Assembly (NCBI GenBank): GCA_001664505.1
Contig: CP011806.1
Coordinates: 4,938,551 to 5,002,550, forward strand
Source: Acidobacteria bacterium Mor1
GTDB taxonomy: Bacteria > Acidobacteriota > Polarisedimenticolia > Polarisedimenticolales > Polarisedimenticolaceae
Length of the DNA: 64,000 bases
Direction: 5' to 3'
Numbering within the stretch: the first letter of the stretch is position 1; each line of letters begins with the position of its first letter. The notes under the pieces were generated by a model, which saw nothing but the letters and a program-made list of their open reading frames with translations, did not search any database and had not been told where the DNA came from. This document shows positions 33,897 through 42,373 of this stretch, piece after piece. Made by a program: the position numbers and the translations under genes.

Positions 33897-35053
33897 GCGG
33901 TTACCTCGGAACTGACTTCAAAACGAATCAGCGCCCGCGCCTGGCGGACACGTTCCAGTGCGTTCAACGGGTCGGCATCAAGCGCCGTCAGGTGACCCAT
34001 CTTGCGGCCGGGCCGGACTTCCTGCTTGCCGTAGAGGTGGATACGAACACCGGGGATCTCGAGCGCGTCACTGAGATCGATCCGCACCTTGCCCTTGAGT
34101 TCCGGCGGGCCGAGCAGGTTGGCCATGGCCGCAGGGCTGATGCAGCTCGAGTCGCCGAGAGGCAGATCGAGGATCGCCCGCAGATGTTGCTCGAACTGGG
34201 AGGTCGCGGCGGCTTCGATGGTCACGTGACCGGCATTGTGGGGTCGTGGCGAAATCTCGTTGACCCACAGTTTTCCGTCGGTGTCGACGAACAACTCCAC
34301 CGAGAAGATGCCGGAACCTTCGAGGGCGGCGATCGCCTGTTCGGCCAGGGCGCGGGCGTTCCGGTCGAGCTCGGGAGAGATCGGCGCCGGGAACGTCAGG
34401 GTATCCAGCGCGTGAGTCGCCGGATCGGGCTGGACGGAAACCGTGGGGTAGCTGCTCAACTCTCCCGAGGGGCGCCGTGCCACCAGGACCGCGAGTTCTC
34501 CGGCGATGGCGACCTTCTCCTCGACCATCGAGGGGGCGTGCAGGCGGTCGGCGTAACGGTTGGGTTCCTTCAGGATCGCCACGCCACGGCCGTCGTATCC
34601 GCCCCGGCGCGCTTTCTGAACCAGCGGAAAACCGAAGGCGAGCATCGACTCGAGACTTGGATCCGGCAGGTCGGCGAACCGGGGCACGGGAGATCCGTGG
34701 GACTGCAGGAACTCTCGTTGGACCAGCTTGTCCTGGATGGTGGCCAGCACCCGGGGGCGGGGCAGGATCAGATGCCCCTGCTGCTCGAGCGCTCCCAGCG
34801 CGACACTGTCCCCGGCCTCGATGTCGAAGGTGGTGATCCGGGACATCTCCGCCAGCCGGCGCAGTCCCTCGGCGTCGTCAAAGGCCGCCTCGATGTGGTG
34901 GTTGGCGAACTGCGCAGCGGGGCAAGCCGGATCGGGGTCGAGAATGGCGGTGCTCAGGCCCAGATGTGCCGCGCTTTCAATGGTCATGCGGGCGAGCTGT
35001 CCTCCCCCGACGATACCTACGTCGACACGATGCATGGCCGCATCATAGCTCAT
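33893..35053 (-). CDS. purK: 5-(carboxyamino)imidazole ribonucleotide synthase PurK
   Basis: About 386 residues. ATP-grasp enzyme that carboxylates AIR with bicarbonate and ATP to N5-CAIR. Seen: the N-terminal nucleotide fold VGIVGGGQLARM, FDIEAGD, KARRGGYDGRGV in the glycine-rich loop, SVELFVDTDGKLWVNEISPRPHNAGH (metal and substrate binding), and GKMGHLT-type ending as GRKMGHLTALD. The start at 35053 is one of two near ATGs (35053, 35035); GGAG lies 11 bases before the first. It heads the purK-purE unit and is preceded by a long leader with a 9-bp inverted repeat. Confidence 0.94.
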   Translation of the reverse strand: MSYDAAMHRVDVGIVGGGQLARMTIESAAHLGLSTAILDPDPACPAAQFANHHIEAAFDDAEGLRRLAEMSRITTFDIEAGDSVALGALEQQGHLILPRPRVLATIQDKLVQREFLQSHGSPVPRFADLPDPSLESMLAFGFPLVQKARRGGYDGRGVAILKEPNRYADRLHAPSMVEEKVAIAGELAVLVARRPSGELSSYPTVSVQPDPATHALDTLTFPAPISPELDRNARALAEQAIAALEGSGIFSVELFVDTDGKLWVNEISPRPHNAGHVTIEAAATSQFEQHLRAILDLPLGDSSCISPAAMANLLGPPELKGKVRIDLSDALEIPGVRIHLYGKQEVRPGRKMGHLTALDADPLNALERVRQARALIRFEVSSEVTA

Positions 35054-35107
35054 GGACGGGAATTCTCCGGAGTGCCCGCGGTGCGGTGAAGGTTCGGCCA
35101 TATCGAA

Positions 35108-35162
35108 GCGTGGGCCTGGCAGTGGGCAAGACTGCTGAGGGCTCGGTTGGGGCGGCCCACGC
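35108..35162 (-). promoter_or_regulatory. Inverted repeat in the purK-purE leader
   Basis: GCGTGGGCC (35108-35116) and GGCCCACGC (35154-35162) are perfect 9-base arms with 37 bases between. They lie inside the predicted ~160-base leader of purK, so the RNA could fold as a stem with a large loop. I do not recognise a known riboswitch. Confidence 0.4.
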
Positions 35163-35220
35163 CTCGTATGGCCTGCAAGAGCGCCCTGATTCGGGAGGTC
35201 GGGAGCGCCTTACGCAGTGA

Positions 35221-35249
35221 ATAGTATTTAATCGGTTCTATTTCGTCGA
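35221..35249 (-). promoter_or_regulatory. Promoter of purK-purE
   Basis: Minus strand: -35 TCGACG (35249-35244), 17 bases, -10 TACTAT (35226-35221). It lies in the AT-rich part of the intergenic region and predicts a leader of about 160 bases. Confidence 0.45.
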
Positions 35250-35343
35250 CTAGAGAATCTGGGTGTCTTCGTTAGGCTCAGTCGAAGATTGGCTCGACGT
35301 TGGTTCTGGCTTCCGATGGGGAAACCCCGGGCCGGTTCGACAG

Positions 35344-35349
35344 TACAAT
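35344..35349 (+). promoter_or_regulatory. -10 box suggesting a leaderless transcript
   Basis: TACAAT ends seven bases before the ATG at 35357, and no ribosome-binding site precedes the start. No clear -35 box. Confidence 0.35.
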
Positions 35350-35356
35350 TCCTCGA

Positions 35357-36175
35357 ATGAAGCTCCACCTCCATCGGCCAGGCCCGCCCCTCGACCGTTT
35401 CGTCGAGCTGGTGACCTACTTCGCCGACTACCAACCGTCCCACACCAAGGAACGGGTGCTTCCCGACGGAGCGGTGGAGATCATCGTCGATCTGACCGAG
35501 GCGCCGAAGCGGCTCTACGAGCGGGAGGACCTCTCCCGGTCGACCCAGTTCCGCCGGGCCTGGATCTCGGGCATGCGGCGCCGATGGATCGCCATCGAGG
35601 CGGCACCGGGTGCGTCGATGGTGGTGATCCGGTTTCGGCCGGGGGGCGCCTACCCGTTTCTCGGCTTCGCCGTGGAGGGCATCACCGACACCGTCGACCA
35701 GCTGAACGTGGTGTTGGGTGAGATGACCGCGTCGCTCCGCGACCGGATCCTGGCGGCGAGGGGAGCGGCCGCCAAGATGGCTGCGGTGGAGTCCTGGCTT
35801 CACGAGCGCGCCCGCGGCAGGTTCGAACCGAACCCGGTGGTCGAGTACCTGACCGGCCGGCTGTTCGCGCCTGCGGGCATTCGCATCGGCGACGTGGTCG
35901 ATGAGGTCGGCTACAGCCAGCGGCACATCGCCGGGTTGTTTCGCCGCTGGGTCGGCCTGCCACCCAAGCAATACGGCCGTATCCGTCGTTTCCAGCAGGT
36001 GCTGGGCTCGGTGACCCGGGATCCGCGCTCGCCGGACTGGGCCGACGTCGCGCTGGAGCATGGCTACTACGATCAGTCCCACCTGGTCCGCGACTTCCGC
36101 GAGATGGCCGGGATGTCGCCGGGGGCGTATGCCGAGACCTACCCCGGTCTGGATAACTACCTGCCGATCGATTGA
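35357..36175 (+). CDS. AraC-family transcriptional regulator
   Basis: About 272 residues. The N-terminal half contains VLPDGAVEIIVDL, SGMRRRWIAIEAAPGASMVVIRFRPGGAYPFLG, the DUF6597-type sensing domain often fused to AraC regulators. The C-terminal ~100 residues contain two HTHs: IRIGDVVDEVGYSQRHIAGLFRRWVGLPPKQYGR and WADVALEHGYYDQSHLVRDFREMAGMSPGAY. The ATG at 35357 matches the normal start of the family; no SD is seen. Effector and targets are unknown. The next gene starts 155 bases downstream and could be a target. Confidence 0.85.
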   Translation: MKLHLHRPGPPLDRFVELVTYFADYQPSHTKERVLPDGAVEIIVDLTEAPKRLYEREDLSRSTQFRRAWISGMRRRWIAIEAAPGASMVVIRFRPGGAYPFLGFAVEGITDTVDQLNVVLGEMTASLRDRILAARGAAAKMAAVESWLHERARGRFEPNPVVEYLTGRLFAPAGIRIGDVVDEVGYSQRHIAGLFRRWVGLPPKQYGRIRRFQQVLGSVTRDPRSPDWADVALEHGYYDQSHLVRDFREMAGMSPGAYAETYPGLDNYLPID

Positions 36176-36180
36176 TTCCG

Positions 36181-36214
36181 GCCGCCGGACCCGGGTTCGG
36201 GCCGCCGGACCCGG
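36181..36214 (+). repeat. Short tandem repeat after the AraC-type gene
   Basis: GCCGCCGGACCCGG occurs at 36181-36194 and 36201-36214, a 20-bp period. The GC-rich CCGG/GGTTCGG parts could form a stem and end transcription. Confidence 0.4.
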
Positions 36215-36330
36215 CTCATCGGTGGAGTTCCGTTTTATCCAATACCGCCGCCGGGAGGCTCCCTAGCATCTTCCGCATCCGGTCCCGAGTGGGCCAAGTC
36301 ACCGGGAGTAGCCCGGAAAGCGGAGGAATC

Positions 36331-36735
36331 ATGAGTGAGCACATCAACATCGGGGCGGTCCTCGCCGCAGCGGCGGCCAACTTCCTGATCGGCGGCCTGT
36401 GGTATTCGCCGGCGCTCTTCGGCAAGGCCTGGATGCGGGCCAACGGCTTCAGCGAGGCGGATCTGCAGAAGGGTTCCCCGGCGGTGATCTTCGGCGTGTC
36501 CGCGCTTTTCTGTTTGATCATGGCGGCGAATCTGGCGGCCTTCCTCGCCGCTCCGGAGACCACCTTCGCCTTCGCCGTGGCCGCCGGCGTGGCCGCCGGA
36601 CTCGGCTGGGCAGCCATGGGGCTCGGCGTCGTGGCGCTGTTCGAGCGCCGCCCCTGTAGCTATCTCCTGGTCAACGGCGGCTACCTGACCGTCTCGTTCG
36701 CGGCGATGGGGGCGATCCTCGGTGCCTGGCGCTAG
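36331..36735 (+). CDS. DUF1761 family membrane protein
   Basis: 134 residues with four predicted transmembrane helices. It opens with INIGAVLAAAAANFLIGGLWYSPALFGKAWM, the diagnostic WYSP..FG..W segment of DUF1761, and closes with YLTVSFAAMGAILGAWR. An excellent RBS (CGGAGGAATC) precedes the ATG. Function unknown. Its stop codon overlaps the stop of the convergent napB gene in a shared CTAG. Confidence 0.8.
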   Translation: MSEHINIGAVLAAAAANFLIGGLWYSPALFGKAWMRANGFSEADLQKGSPAVIFGVSALFCLIMAANLAAFLAAPETTFAFAVAAGVAAGLGWAAMGLGVVALFERRPCSYLLVNGGYLTVSFAAMGAILGAWR

Positions 36736-37328
36736 CGATCCCGGCGCGGCTCCCGGCGCTCGAACAACGAAGCGGTCCGGATCGAGACGTGGCACTGGAC
36801 GCAGCGCGCTCGTTCCGGGTGGGAGGTGCGGATCTCTTCGCGGGCGGCAGGGCCGCTGTGGCAGGCGACGCAGTTCTCGCGCATGAAGATCGAGTGCGGC
36901 GTCACCGGGGGAGCGATCGGGTTCTGGCGAGTGCCGCGGCGGAGGTTCTGACGCAGTCCGGAGAATCCGTTCGCGGCGAACAGCGAGTCGGTGTTGACGA
37001 ACACATGGCACTGCCGGCAGCGGCTGGTCGCGCTCATGCCGTCGGTTTGCTCATGGGGTGATGGCGGAGCGAAACCGGTACCTTCGATCTCCATTCCGTC
37101 CTTGTTGTGACAGCTGGTGCATTCGATGTTGAAGTCGGCGTGGCTGATGGTCGGCGGAGCTCCGTCGAAGGCACGGCGCTCCGCCCGGTCGCTCGCGGGT
37201 GTCTTCTCGACATCCGATCGGTTCTCTCCCTGGCCATGGGTCAGCATCGGACCGGCGATCGCGAGGATCGCCGCCACGGCGAGCAGCAGGCCCGCGTGGG
37301 TCAAACGCGTTCTAGTCGAGCGGCGCAT
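36732..37328 (-). CDS. napB: NapB-like periplasmic cytochrome c with four haem motifs
   Basis: 198 residues, one N-terminal signal or anchor helix (residues 10-28). Four CxxCH sites: C70-H74, C104-H108, C153-H157, C176-H180. The second half matches NapB (R.NPIAPPVTPHSIFMRENCVACHSG...SHPERARCVQCHV), which passes electrons to NapA. Classical NapB binds only two haems; the two extra N-terminal sites make this a four-haem variant. It could therefore take electrons straight from another multihaem protein. Its start overlaps the end of napA by 28 bases. Last gene of the Rieske/cytochrome b operon. Confidence 0.82.
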   Translation of the reverse strand: MRRSTRTRLTHAGLLLAVAAILAIAGPMLTHGQGENRSDVEKTPASDRAERRAFDGAPPTISHADFNIECTSCHNKDGMEIEGTGFAPPSPHEQTDGMSATSRCRQCHVFVNTDSLFAANGFSGLRQNLRRGTRQNPIAPPVTPHSIFMRENCVACHSGPAAREEIRTSHPERARCVQCHVSIRTASLFERREPRRDR

Positions 37329-39652
37329 TTCTTGTAATCCGGCTCCTTGCTGATGTTGTCCATCGCATCGAGCGTCAGGCGGTTGATCAGTTTGGATTCA
37401 TCGAAGAACGGCACGAACAGCATTCCGCGCGGGGGCTTGCCGCGGCCGTCGACCTCGGCGTCGAGTTCCAGGCTGCCTCGCCGGGTCACCAGCCGCACTC
37501 GATCTCCCTGTTTGATGCCGAGCTCCCGCGCGTCTGCGCGATTGACCTCGACGAACGCCTCGGGAATCGCCTGGTGGAGCTGCTTGACTCGCCGCGTCAT
37601 GGAGCCGGTGTGCCAGTGTTCGAGGACCCGCCCGGTCGTGAGCCAGAGCGGGTACTCGCCATCGGGTACTTCGGCCGGCGGGTGGTAGGGCCGCAGCCAG
37701 AAGGCCGCCTTCTCGCCGTAGGCCTTGGCCTTGTAGAAGTGGACCCCCTTCTTCTTCTTGACGTAGGGGTCATGCTCGGCGCTGTATCGGTAGGGGGTTT
37801 CCTTGCCGTCGACGACCGGCCAGAGTTGTCCGCGGGTCTCACGAAGCTGCTGGTAGCTCGCGAGGTCCTTGCCGGTGCCGAGGCCGAAACTGCGGTACTC
37901 CTCGAACATCGGCTCGTGCCAGTCATCCTCCGGCCAGGGGAACAGGTGCCCCATGCCCATGCGTTTGGCGACCTCGATGAACTGCCAGGCATCCTCCTTC
38001 GCTTCCCCCGGGGGGTCGACCTGTTTGTTCCATTGCTGGGTGCGGCGCTCGGTGTTGCCGAAGGCGCCTTCCCGTTCGATCCACGCCGCTGACGGCAGGA
38101 TCAGGTCGGCGGCTTCGGTCGTCGGCGTCGGGTAGATGTCGCTGACTACGATGAAGCGTCCGTCGCCGGGCTTGCGCTCGAAGCGGTGGAGGTTGGGCAT
38201 GCTGACCCAGGGGTTGGTGGTCTGGATCCACATGGCCTTGATGTCTCCGCGGCTCAGCGCACGGAACATGTCGACCGCGTGATAGCCCGGCTTGGCGGGA
38301 ATCGTGCCGGGCTCCAGCTTCCAGATCTCCTCCGCCTTCTTGCGATGGGCCTCCTTGGTGACCAGCATGTCGGCGGGCAGGCGGTTCGAGAGGGTGCCGA
38401 CCTCCCTCGCTGTGCCGCAGGCGCTGGGCTGCCCGGTCAGGCTGAAGGGATTGGCGCCGGGCCGGCTGATCTTGCCCGTGATCAGGTGCAGATCGTTGAT
38501 CAGGTTGTTCATCCAGGTGCCGCGGACGTGCTGGTTGACCCCCATGCACCAGAGGCTGACGGTGCCGCGGCTCTGGTCTCCATACATCTCGGCCAGGGCG
38601 TGAATCTGTTCGACGGGGACGCCGCTGATCTCGCTGACCTTCTGCGGGGTGTAGTCTCGCAGGAAGGTCTCCAGCTCTTCCAGTGAGCTGGCGCGTCCCT
38701 TGTCCTTGAAGGTGTAGCGCTCGGCCTGATCGCCGTAGCAGCCGTAGCCGATCTGCTCGAGATCCTCGATCCCGCGCTTGAAGACCACGTTCTCCTTGAC
38801 GAAGGCCCGGTCTACTTTTCCTTTCGAGACCAGCAGGTGCAGGATGCCGTTGGCCAGGGCCAGGTCGGTGCCCGGTTTGAACTCGACGTAGAGGTCGGCA
38901 TAGTCGCTGGTCGGTGTGCGCCGCGTGGCGATGTCGACGATGCGCACCCGCGGATTGCGGCGTTTGCTCTCGAGCATGCGGCTGAAGAGCACAGGGTGCA
39001 TCTCCGCCATGTTGTTGCCCCAGAGGACGAAGTCGTCGCCGGCCTCGAAGTCCTCGTAGCAACCCATCGGTTCGTCGCTCTTGAACTGGGTCACGAAACC
39101 CATCACGGCGCTGGCCATGCAAAGGCGCGCGTTGGGGTCGATGTTGTTGCTGCGCATTCCGCCCTTGATCCACTTGAGCGCCGCGTAGCCGTCGAAGATC
39201 GTCCACTGGCCGGAGCCGTAGATCGCTACCGAGTCGGGGCCGTGGGTGTCGAGTGCCCCCTGGAATTTCTCGGCGATGAGGTCGAGAGCCTCGTCCCATG
39301 AGATACGGCTGAATCCCTTGCCGTCGGGGTTCCGCTTCATCGGGTGTGTCAGACGGTCCTCGCCGTAGAGGATGCTGCCGACGTGGTAGCCCTTGACACA
39401 CAGCAGGCCGCGGTTGACCGGGTTGGCCTCATCGCCGCGGATCGCCCGCACCCGGTTGTCCTTGACGCCGACCTCGATGCCGCAGCCGACGCCGCAGAAG
39501 CGGCAGACCGCCTTGTCCCAGCGAAGGTCGCTGTCCGACAGGGTTGCCTCATCCGCCTCGAGACGGGCGGCCTCGCGGCGGTCATCACAGGAAAAGGCCG
39601 CGATGCCGGCGCCGGTAACCCCTACTACCTTGAGAAAGTTTCTTCGCTTCAT
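37301..39652 (-). CDS. napA: Periplasmic nitrate reductase catalytic subunit NapA
   Basis: 783 residues. A twin-arginine signal (RRNFLK at residues 3-8) marks folded export. The N-terminal [4Fe-4S] site is CRFCGVGC (C50, C53, C57) plus C85. C178 in DPNARLCMASAVMGF is the expected molybdenum ligand of Nap-type enzymes. MGVNQHVRGTWMNNLINDLHLITGKI, ACGTAREVGTLSNRLPADM and GRVLEHWHTGSMTRRV are typical of NapA bis-MGD binding. It reduces nitrate to nitrite in the periplasm. No napD chaperone, napC, napG or napH is nearby. The start is three bases after the octahaem-cytochrome stop. Confidence 0.92.
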   Translation of the reverse strand: MKRRNFLKVVGVTGAGIAAFSCDDRREAARLEADEATLSDSDLRWDKAVCRFCGVGCGIEVGVKDNRVRAIRGDEANPVNRGLLCVKGYHVGSILYGEDRLTHPMKRNPDGKGFSRISWDEALDLIAEKFQGALDTHGPDSVAIYGSGQWTIFDGYAALKWIKGGMRSNNIDPNARLCMASAVMGFVTQFKSDEPMGCYEDFEAGDDFVLWGNNMAEMHPVLFSRMLESKRRNPRVRIVDIATRRTPTSDYADLYVEFKPGTDLALANGILHLLVSKGKVDRAFVKENVVFKRGIEDLEQIGYGCYGDQAERYTFKDKGRASSLEELETFLRDYTPQKVSEISGVPVEQIHALAEMYGDQSRGTVSLWCMGVNQHVRGTWMNNLINDLHLITGKISRPGANPFSLTGQPSACGTAREVGTLSNRLPADMLVTKEAHRKKAEEIWKLEPGTIPAKPGYHAVDMFRALSRGDIKAMWIQTTNPWVSMPNLHRFERKPGDGRFIVVSDIYPTPTTEAADLILPSAAWIEREGAFGNTERRTQQWNKQVDPPGEAKEDAWQFIEVAKRMGMGHLFPWPEDDWHEPMFEEYRSFGLGTGKDLASYQQLRETRGQLWPVVDGKETPYRYSAEHDPYVKKKKGVHFYKAKAYGEKAAFWLRPYHPPAEVPDGEYPLWLTTGRVLEHWHTGSMTRRVKQLHQAIPEAFVEVNRADARELGIKQGDRVRLVTRRGSLELDAEVDGRGKPPRGMLFVPFFDESKLINRLTLDAMDNISKEPDYKKCAARLERV

Positions 39653-39655
39653 GGT

Positions 39656-41290
39656 CTAGCTCTCTCCGGCCTTGCCGTAGCGGGCTTCCATCTGTTTCCG
39701 GATGGTCTCGGTCTGGTCGGCGGCGCCTTCCTTGAACCACTTGTGTTCGGGCCGCGCCAGGATGTCGTCGATGACCCGGTCGACGGCCCGGCCGGCGTTG
39801 GCCGACGGCGCGTGAGCGGTCAGCTCGCGGGCTTGCGGAATCATCTCCATGTAGAAACGCTCGGCCACCTCGTACATGCCGTGCCAGTGGGTGTAGTCGG
39901 GGGCCATCATCGAGGCTCCGTGCCGCGCTCGCCGACCCTCGTGGTGCCACAGGTAGAACCACGTCCATTCGATCTCTTCATCGAACTGGGTGGGAGTGAT
40001 CAGGCCGTTGTCCCGCAGGGCCCCGATGATCTTCTTGCCCGGCTTGGCGAACTTCTCGTTGTAGAGCACGACAAGGTCGTCGTATTGGGTGTAGAAGCCG
40101 TTGATGTAGTCGGGGGTGTGGCAGTGGGAACAGACCTGCTTCATCCGGTCCCGCTTCTGTTCCGCGGTGTCGTGGATCGTCTCGCGGCGCACCTCCGGAT
40201 CCAGCGAGGTGACGATCTTGTGGTTGATGTCGGTGTCCATGACCAGGCTGACCGGTGGGCGGTTGGTCCAGGAGATCCGTTCGCCGGGATCATGGGTGAC
40301 CCTGCCGCCGTTACGCAGGTTGCCCGACATGTGGCAGGTCGCGCAGGTCGGCGCAGCGGAGTAGTCCTTGCCGAGGACCCACTCGTCGGCATCGAGGTTC
40401 ATGTCCGCTCTCAGGTCGCGATACGCCGCGCCGTGTTTCGACTCCTCGAAGATCTCCTTCTGCGGGTGGTCCGGCCCCAGGTGGCACTTGCCGCAGTTTT
40501 CGGGCTGCCGTGCACGGCGGGGCGAGAAGTCGTGGCGGCTGTGACAGGCGGAGCAGGAGCCGCGGGACCCGTCCAGGTTGAGCCGGCCAATCCCGGTGTT
40601 CGGCCAGGTGCCCGGATGCATCAGCGGGCGGCCCTTGTCGTCCCGAAGGATCCGGGCGACCGCGTCGAGATTGGTCGGGATTCCGTTCTCATCGGGAACC
40701 AGGGCGTCCACATCGATCATGCCGCCGTCGGTCGCCTGCAGCGCGACCTTGGAGCCGTGGCACTGCTGGCACCCGGTAAAGGCGCTCGCCAGGCCGTTGA
40801 CCAGATCGATCTGCTTGCCCGGAGTCGGACCGTGGGGGTTGAACGGAGTCCGTGACCCTTCCACGGTTTCGGCCAGGAAGTTGTCCAGGGAGGCGAGGAT
40901 GTTGCCCCCGGCCGCGTGGTGGCTCTGAGCGAACTCCTCGGCTTCCATCGGGTGGCAGCGGCTGCAATCCCGCGGCGTCACGACGGTGGCGATATGTTCG
41001 CCGTAGTGGGTGTAACCGTCGGGATCGTCCGGGCCGGCCTGGTGGCACTCCACGCAGGCGACCCCTTTTTCCGCGTGGCTGCTGCCCTCCCAGTGCCCGA
41101 CGATGCCCGGGTTGGACTTTCGGTGGCAATCGACGCAGTCCCGGCTGTTGGCGGGAACGTCGATGTGAGGACTGCCCAGGCCCGCCTCGGTGCGCCGGCG
41201 CGCTGTCTCGAGCCCTTGGACGAAGAGCAGTGAGACAATGAACAGTGCCGCAAGTGCGGCGATGACGATTTGCTTCTGTTTCAGTGTCAC
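39656..41290 (-). CDS. hao: Octahaem cytochrome c of the hydroxylamine oxidoreductase family
   Basis: About 544 residues. The GTG at 41290 has GAGGTG just upstream; another GTG lies two codons earlier. A single membrane anchor (about 8-26) is followed by eight CxxCH sites: C52, C79, C109, C174, C246, C266, C316 and C387. GSCSACHSRHDFS, NCGKCHLGPDHPQKEIFEESKHG and FDEEIEWTWFYLWHHEGRRAR are hallmark HAO-family segments. Family members oxidise hydroxylamine or hydrazine, or reduce nitrite and hydroxylamine to ammonium. Direction depends partly on a haem-crosslinking Tyr; Y466 in APDYTHWHG is the candidate, but I cannot align it. It sits between cytochrome b and napA in one operon. Confidence 0.88.
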   Translation of the reverse strand: MTLKQKQIVIAALAALFIVSLLFVQGLETARRRTEAGLGSPHIDVPANSRDCVDCHRKSNPGIVGHWEGSSHAEKGVACVECHQAGPDDPDGYTHYGEHIATVVTPRDCSRCHPMEAEEFAQSHHAAGGNILASLDNFLAETVEGSRTPFNPHGPTPGKQIDLVNGLASAFTGCQQCHGSKVALQATDGGMIDVDALVPDENGIPTNLDAVARILRDDKGRPLMHPGTWPNTGIGRLNLDGSRGSCSACHSRHDFSPRRARQPENCGKCHLGPDHPQKEIFEESKHGAAYRDLRADMNLDADEWVLGKDYSAAPTCATCHMSGNLRNGGRVTHDPGERISWTNRPPVSLVMDTDINHKIVTSLDPEVRRETIHDTAEQKRDRMKQVCSHCHTPDYINGFYTQYDDLVVLYNEKFAKPGKKIIGALRDNGLITPTQFDEEIEWTWFYLWHHEGRRARHGASMMAPDYTHWHGMYEVAERFYMEMIPQARELTAHAPSANAGRAVDRVIDDILARPEHKWFKEGAADQTETIRKQMEARYGKAGES

Positions 41291-41321
41291 AAACACCTCG
41301 TGCCCGGGGATATCGCCCGAC

Positions 41322-42371
41322 TCAATGCTTGACCACGGCTTCCCAGACGGTCAGCCCGATGATCAGCAGGACGCCGATGATCCCGATCCAGACGCTGGCT
41401 TCCTTGAACTTCGTTTTCTTGCGAATGAAGCTGTCCACGAAGGGCCACATGAACATGGTGAACACGATGAACCCCATGCTGAGGACGGCGGTGGTGCCGC
41501 TGAACAACTTCAGCCAACGGAACGTGACGTAGAAGAACCACTCCGGCTTGATCACCTCCGGTGTGGTCAGGGGATCCGCCGGGGGGCCCATGTGCGCCGG
41601 GGCGATGGTGGCCAACGCGCTGAGCAGGATCATCAGCAGCAGGCCGATGCCGACCTCGGTGTAGAGATGGTCCGGGAAGAAGTTGAACGTCTTGGGCGCA
41701 TCCGCGGGTTCGTCCTCGAAGCGCAGCTCGGTGACCCCCTGGACGCGGATCAGGGCGATGTGCACGATGATCAGCGCGACCATCAGGACCGGAAGAACCG
41801 CCGCGTGGAGAATGAAAAAGCGCGACAAGGTGTGTTCGTTGTAGGTCGCACCCCCCAGTAACATGTTCTTGAGGAACCCACCGACCAGCGGCACCATCTC
41901 GGTGAGATTCGCCCCGACCGTCGCGCCCCAGTAGCTGAGCTGTTCGAACACCAGGCTGTAGCCGGTAAAGCCGAGCCCGAGGGTGCAGAGCAGCAGGCAC
42001 ATGCCGACCATCCAGTTCGGCTCGCGGGGCTTGCGGTAGGCGCCGGTGAAGTACACCCGCATCTGGTGCAAGATCACGGCGGCGACCATCAGAGTGGCCG
42101 CCCACTTGTGGATCCCGCGGATGTACCAGCCGAAGGCCGCCTCTTCGGTGATGTAGCGCACCGACTCGTAGGCGGTGGTCGGTGCCGGTTCGTAGTAGAA
42201 GGCGAGCAGGATCCCGGTGAAGATCTGCACGACGAACAGGTAGGCGGGGGTGCCGCCCAGGGCGTACCACCAACGCTTGAGGTGGTTGGGAACCGGTTCG
42301 TTGGTCAGTTCGCGCAGGCTATCGCCGGAGATCGGCAGGCGCTCCTGGATCCATGCGGTCACTCGGCTCAC
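41322..42371 (-). CDS. Cytochrome b (b6-type with fused subunit IV) of a Rieske/b complex
   Basis: 349 residues with about eight transmembrane helices. Haem b ligands H88/H102 and H189/H204 are present; the 15-residue step of the second pair is the b6-type spacing. The quinol-site motif appears as PEWFF (276-280), a variant of PEWY. The C-terminal part corresponds to subunit IV, so both halves of the b6f-type pair are fused. It oxidises quinol and moves electrons to the Rieske protein. It starts two bases after the Rieske stop. No cytochrome c1 or f gene follows; the octahaem cytochrome takes that position. Confidence 0.93.
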   Translation of the reverse strand: MSRVTAWIQERLPISGDSLRELTNEPVPNHLKRWWYALGGTPAYLFVVQIFTGILLAFYYEPAPTTAYESVRYITEEAAFGWYIRGIHKWAATLMVAAVILHQMRVYFTGAYRKPREPNWMVGMCLLLCTLGLGFTGYSLVFEQLSYWGATVGANLTEMVPLVGGFLKNMLLGGATYNEHTLSRFFILHAAVLPVLMVALIIVHIALIRVQGVTELRFEDEPADAPKTFNFFPDHLYTEVGIGLLLMILLSALATIAPAHMGPPADPLTTPEVIKPEWFFYVTFRWLKLFSGTTAVLSMGFIVFTMFMWPFVDSFIRKKTKFKEASVWIGIIGVLLIIGLTVWEAVVKH

Positions 42372-42373
42372 GG

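Larger units (their letters stand above)
35054..35356. other. 303-bp divergent intergenic region
   Basis: It contains no gene that I can support. It holds the purK leader with an inverted repeat (35108-35162), a promoter for purK (35221-35249), and an AT-richer stretch around 35220-35245. Towards the AraC-type gene it has a TACAAT box. No tRNA cloverleaf was found. Confidence 0.6.

Noticed and set aside
33887-35089. Open frame antisense to purK
   Set aside because: purK is unmistakable on the other strand; the antisense product is unstructured and low in complexity.
35090-35300. tRNA or small RNA gene in the purK/AraC intergenic region
   Set aside because: GGTTCGA-like strings occur, but no cloverleaf or acceptor stem could be assembled.
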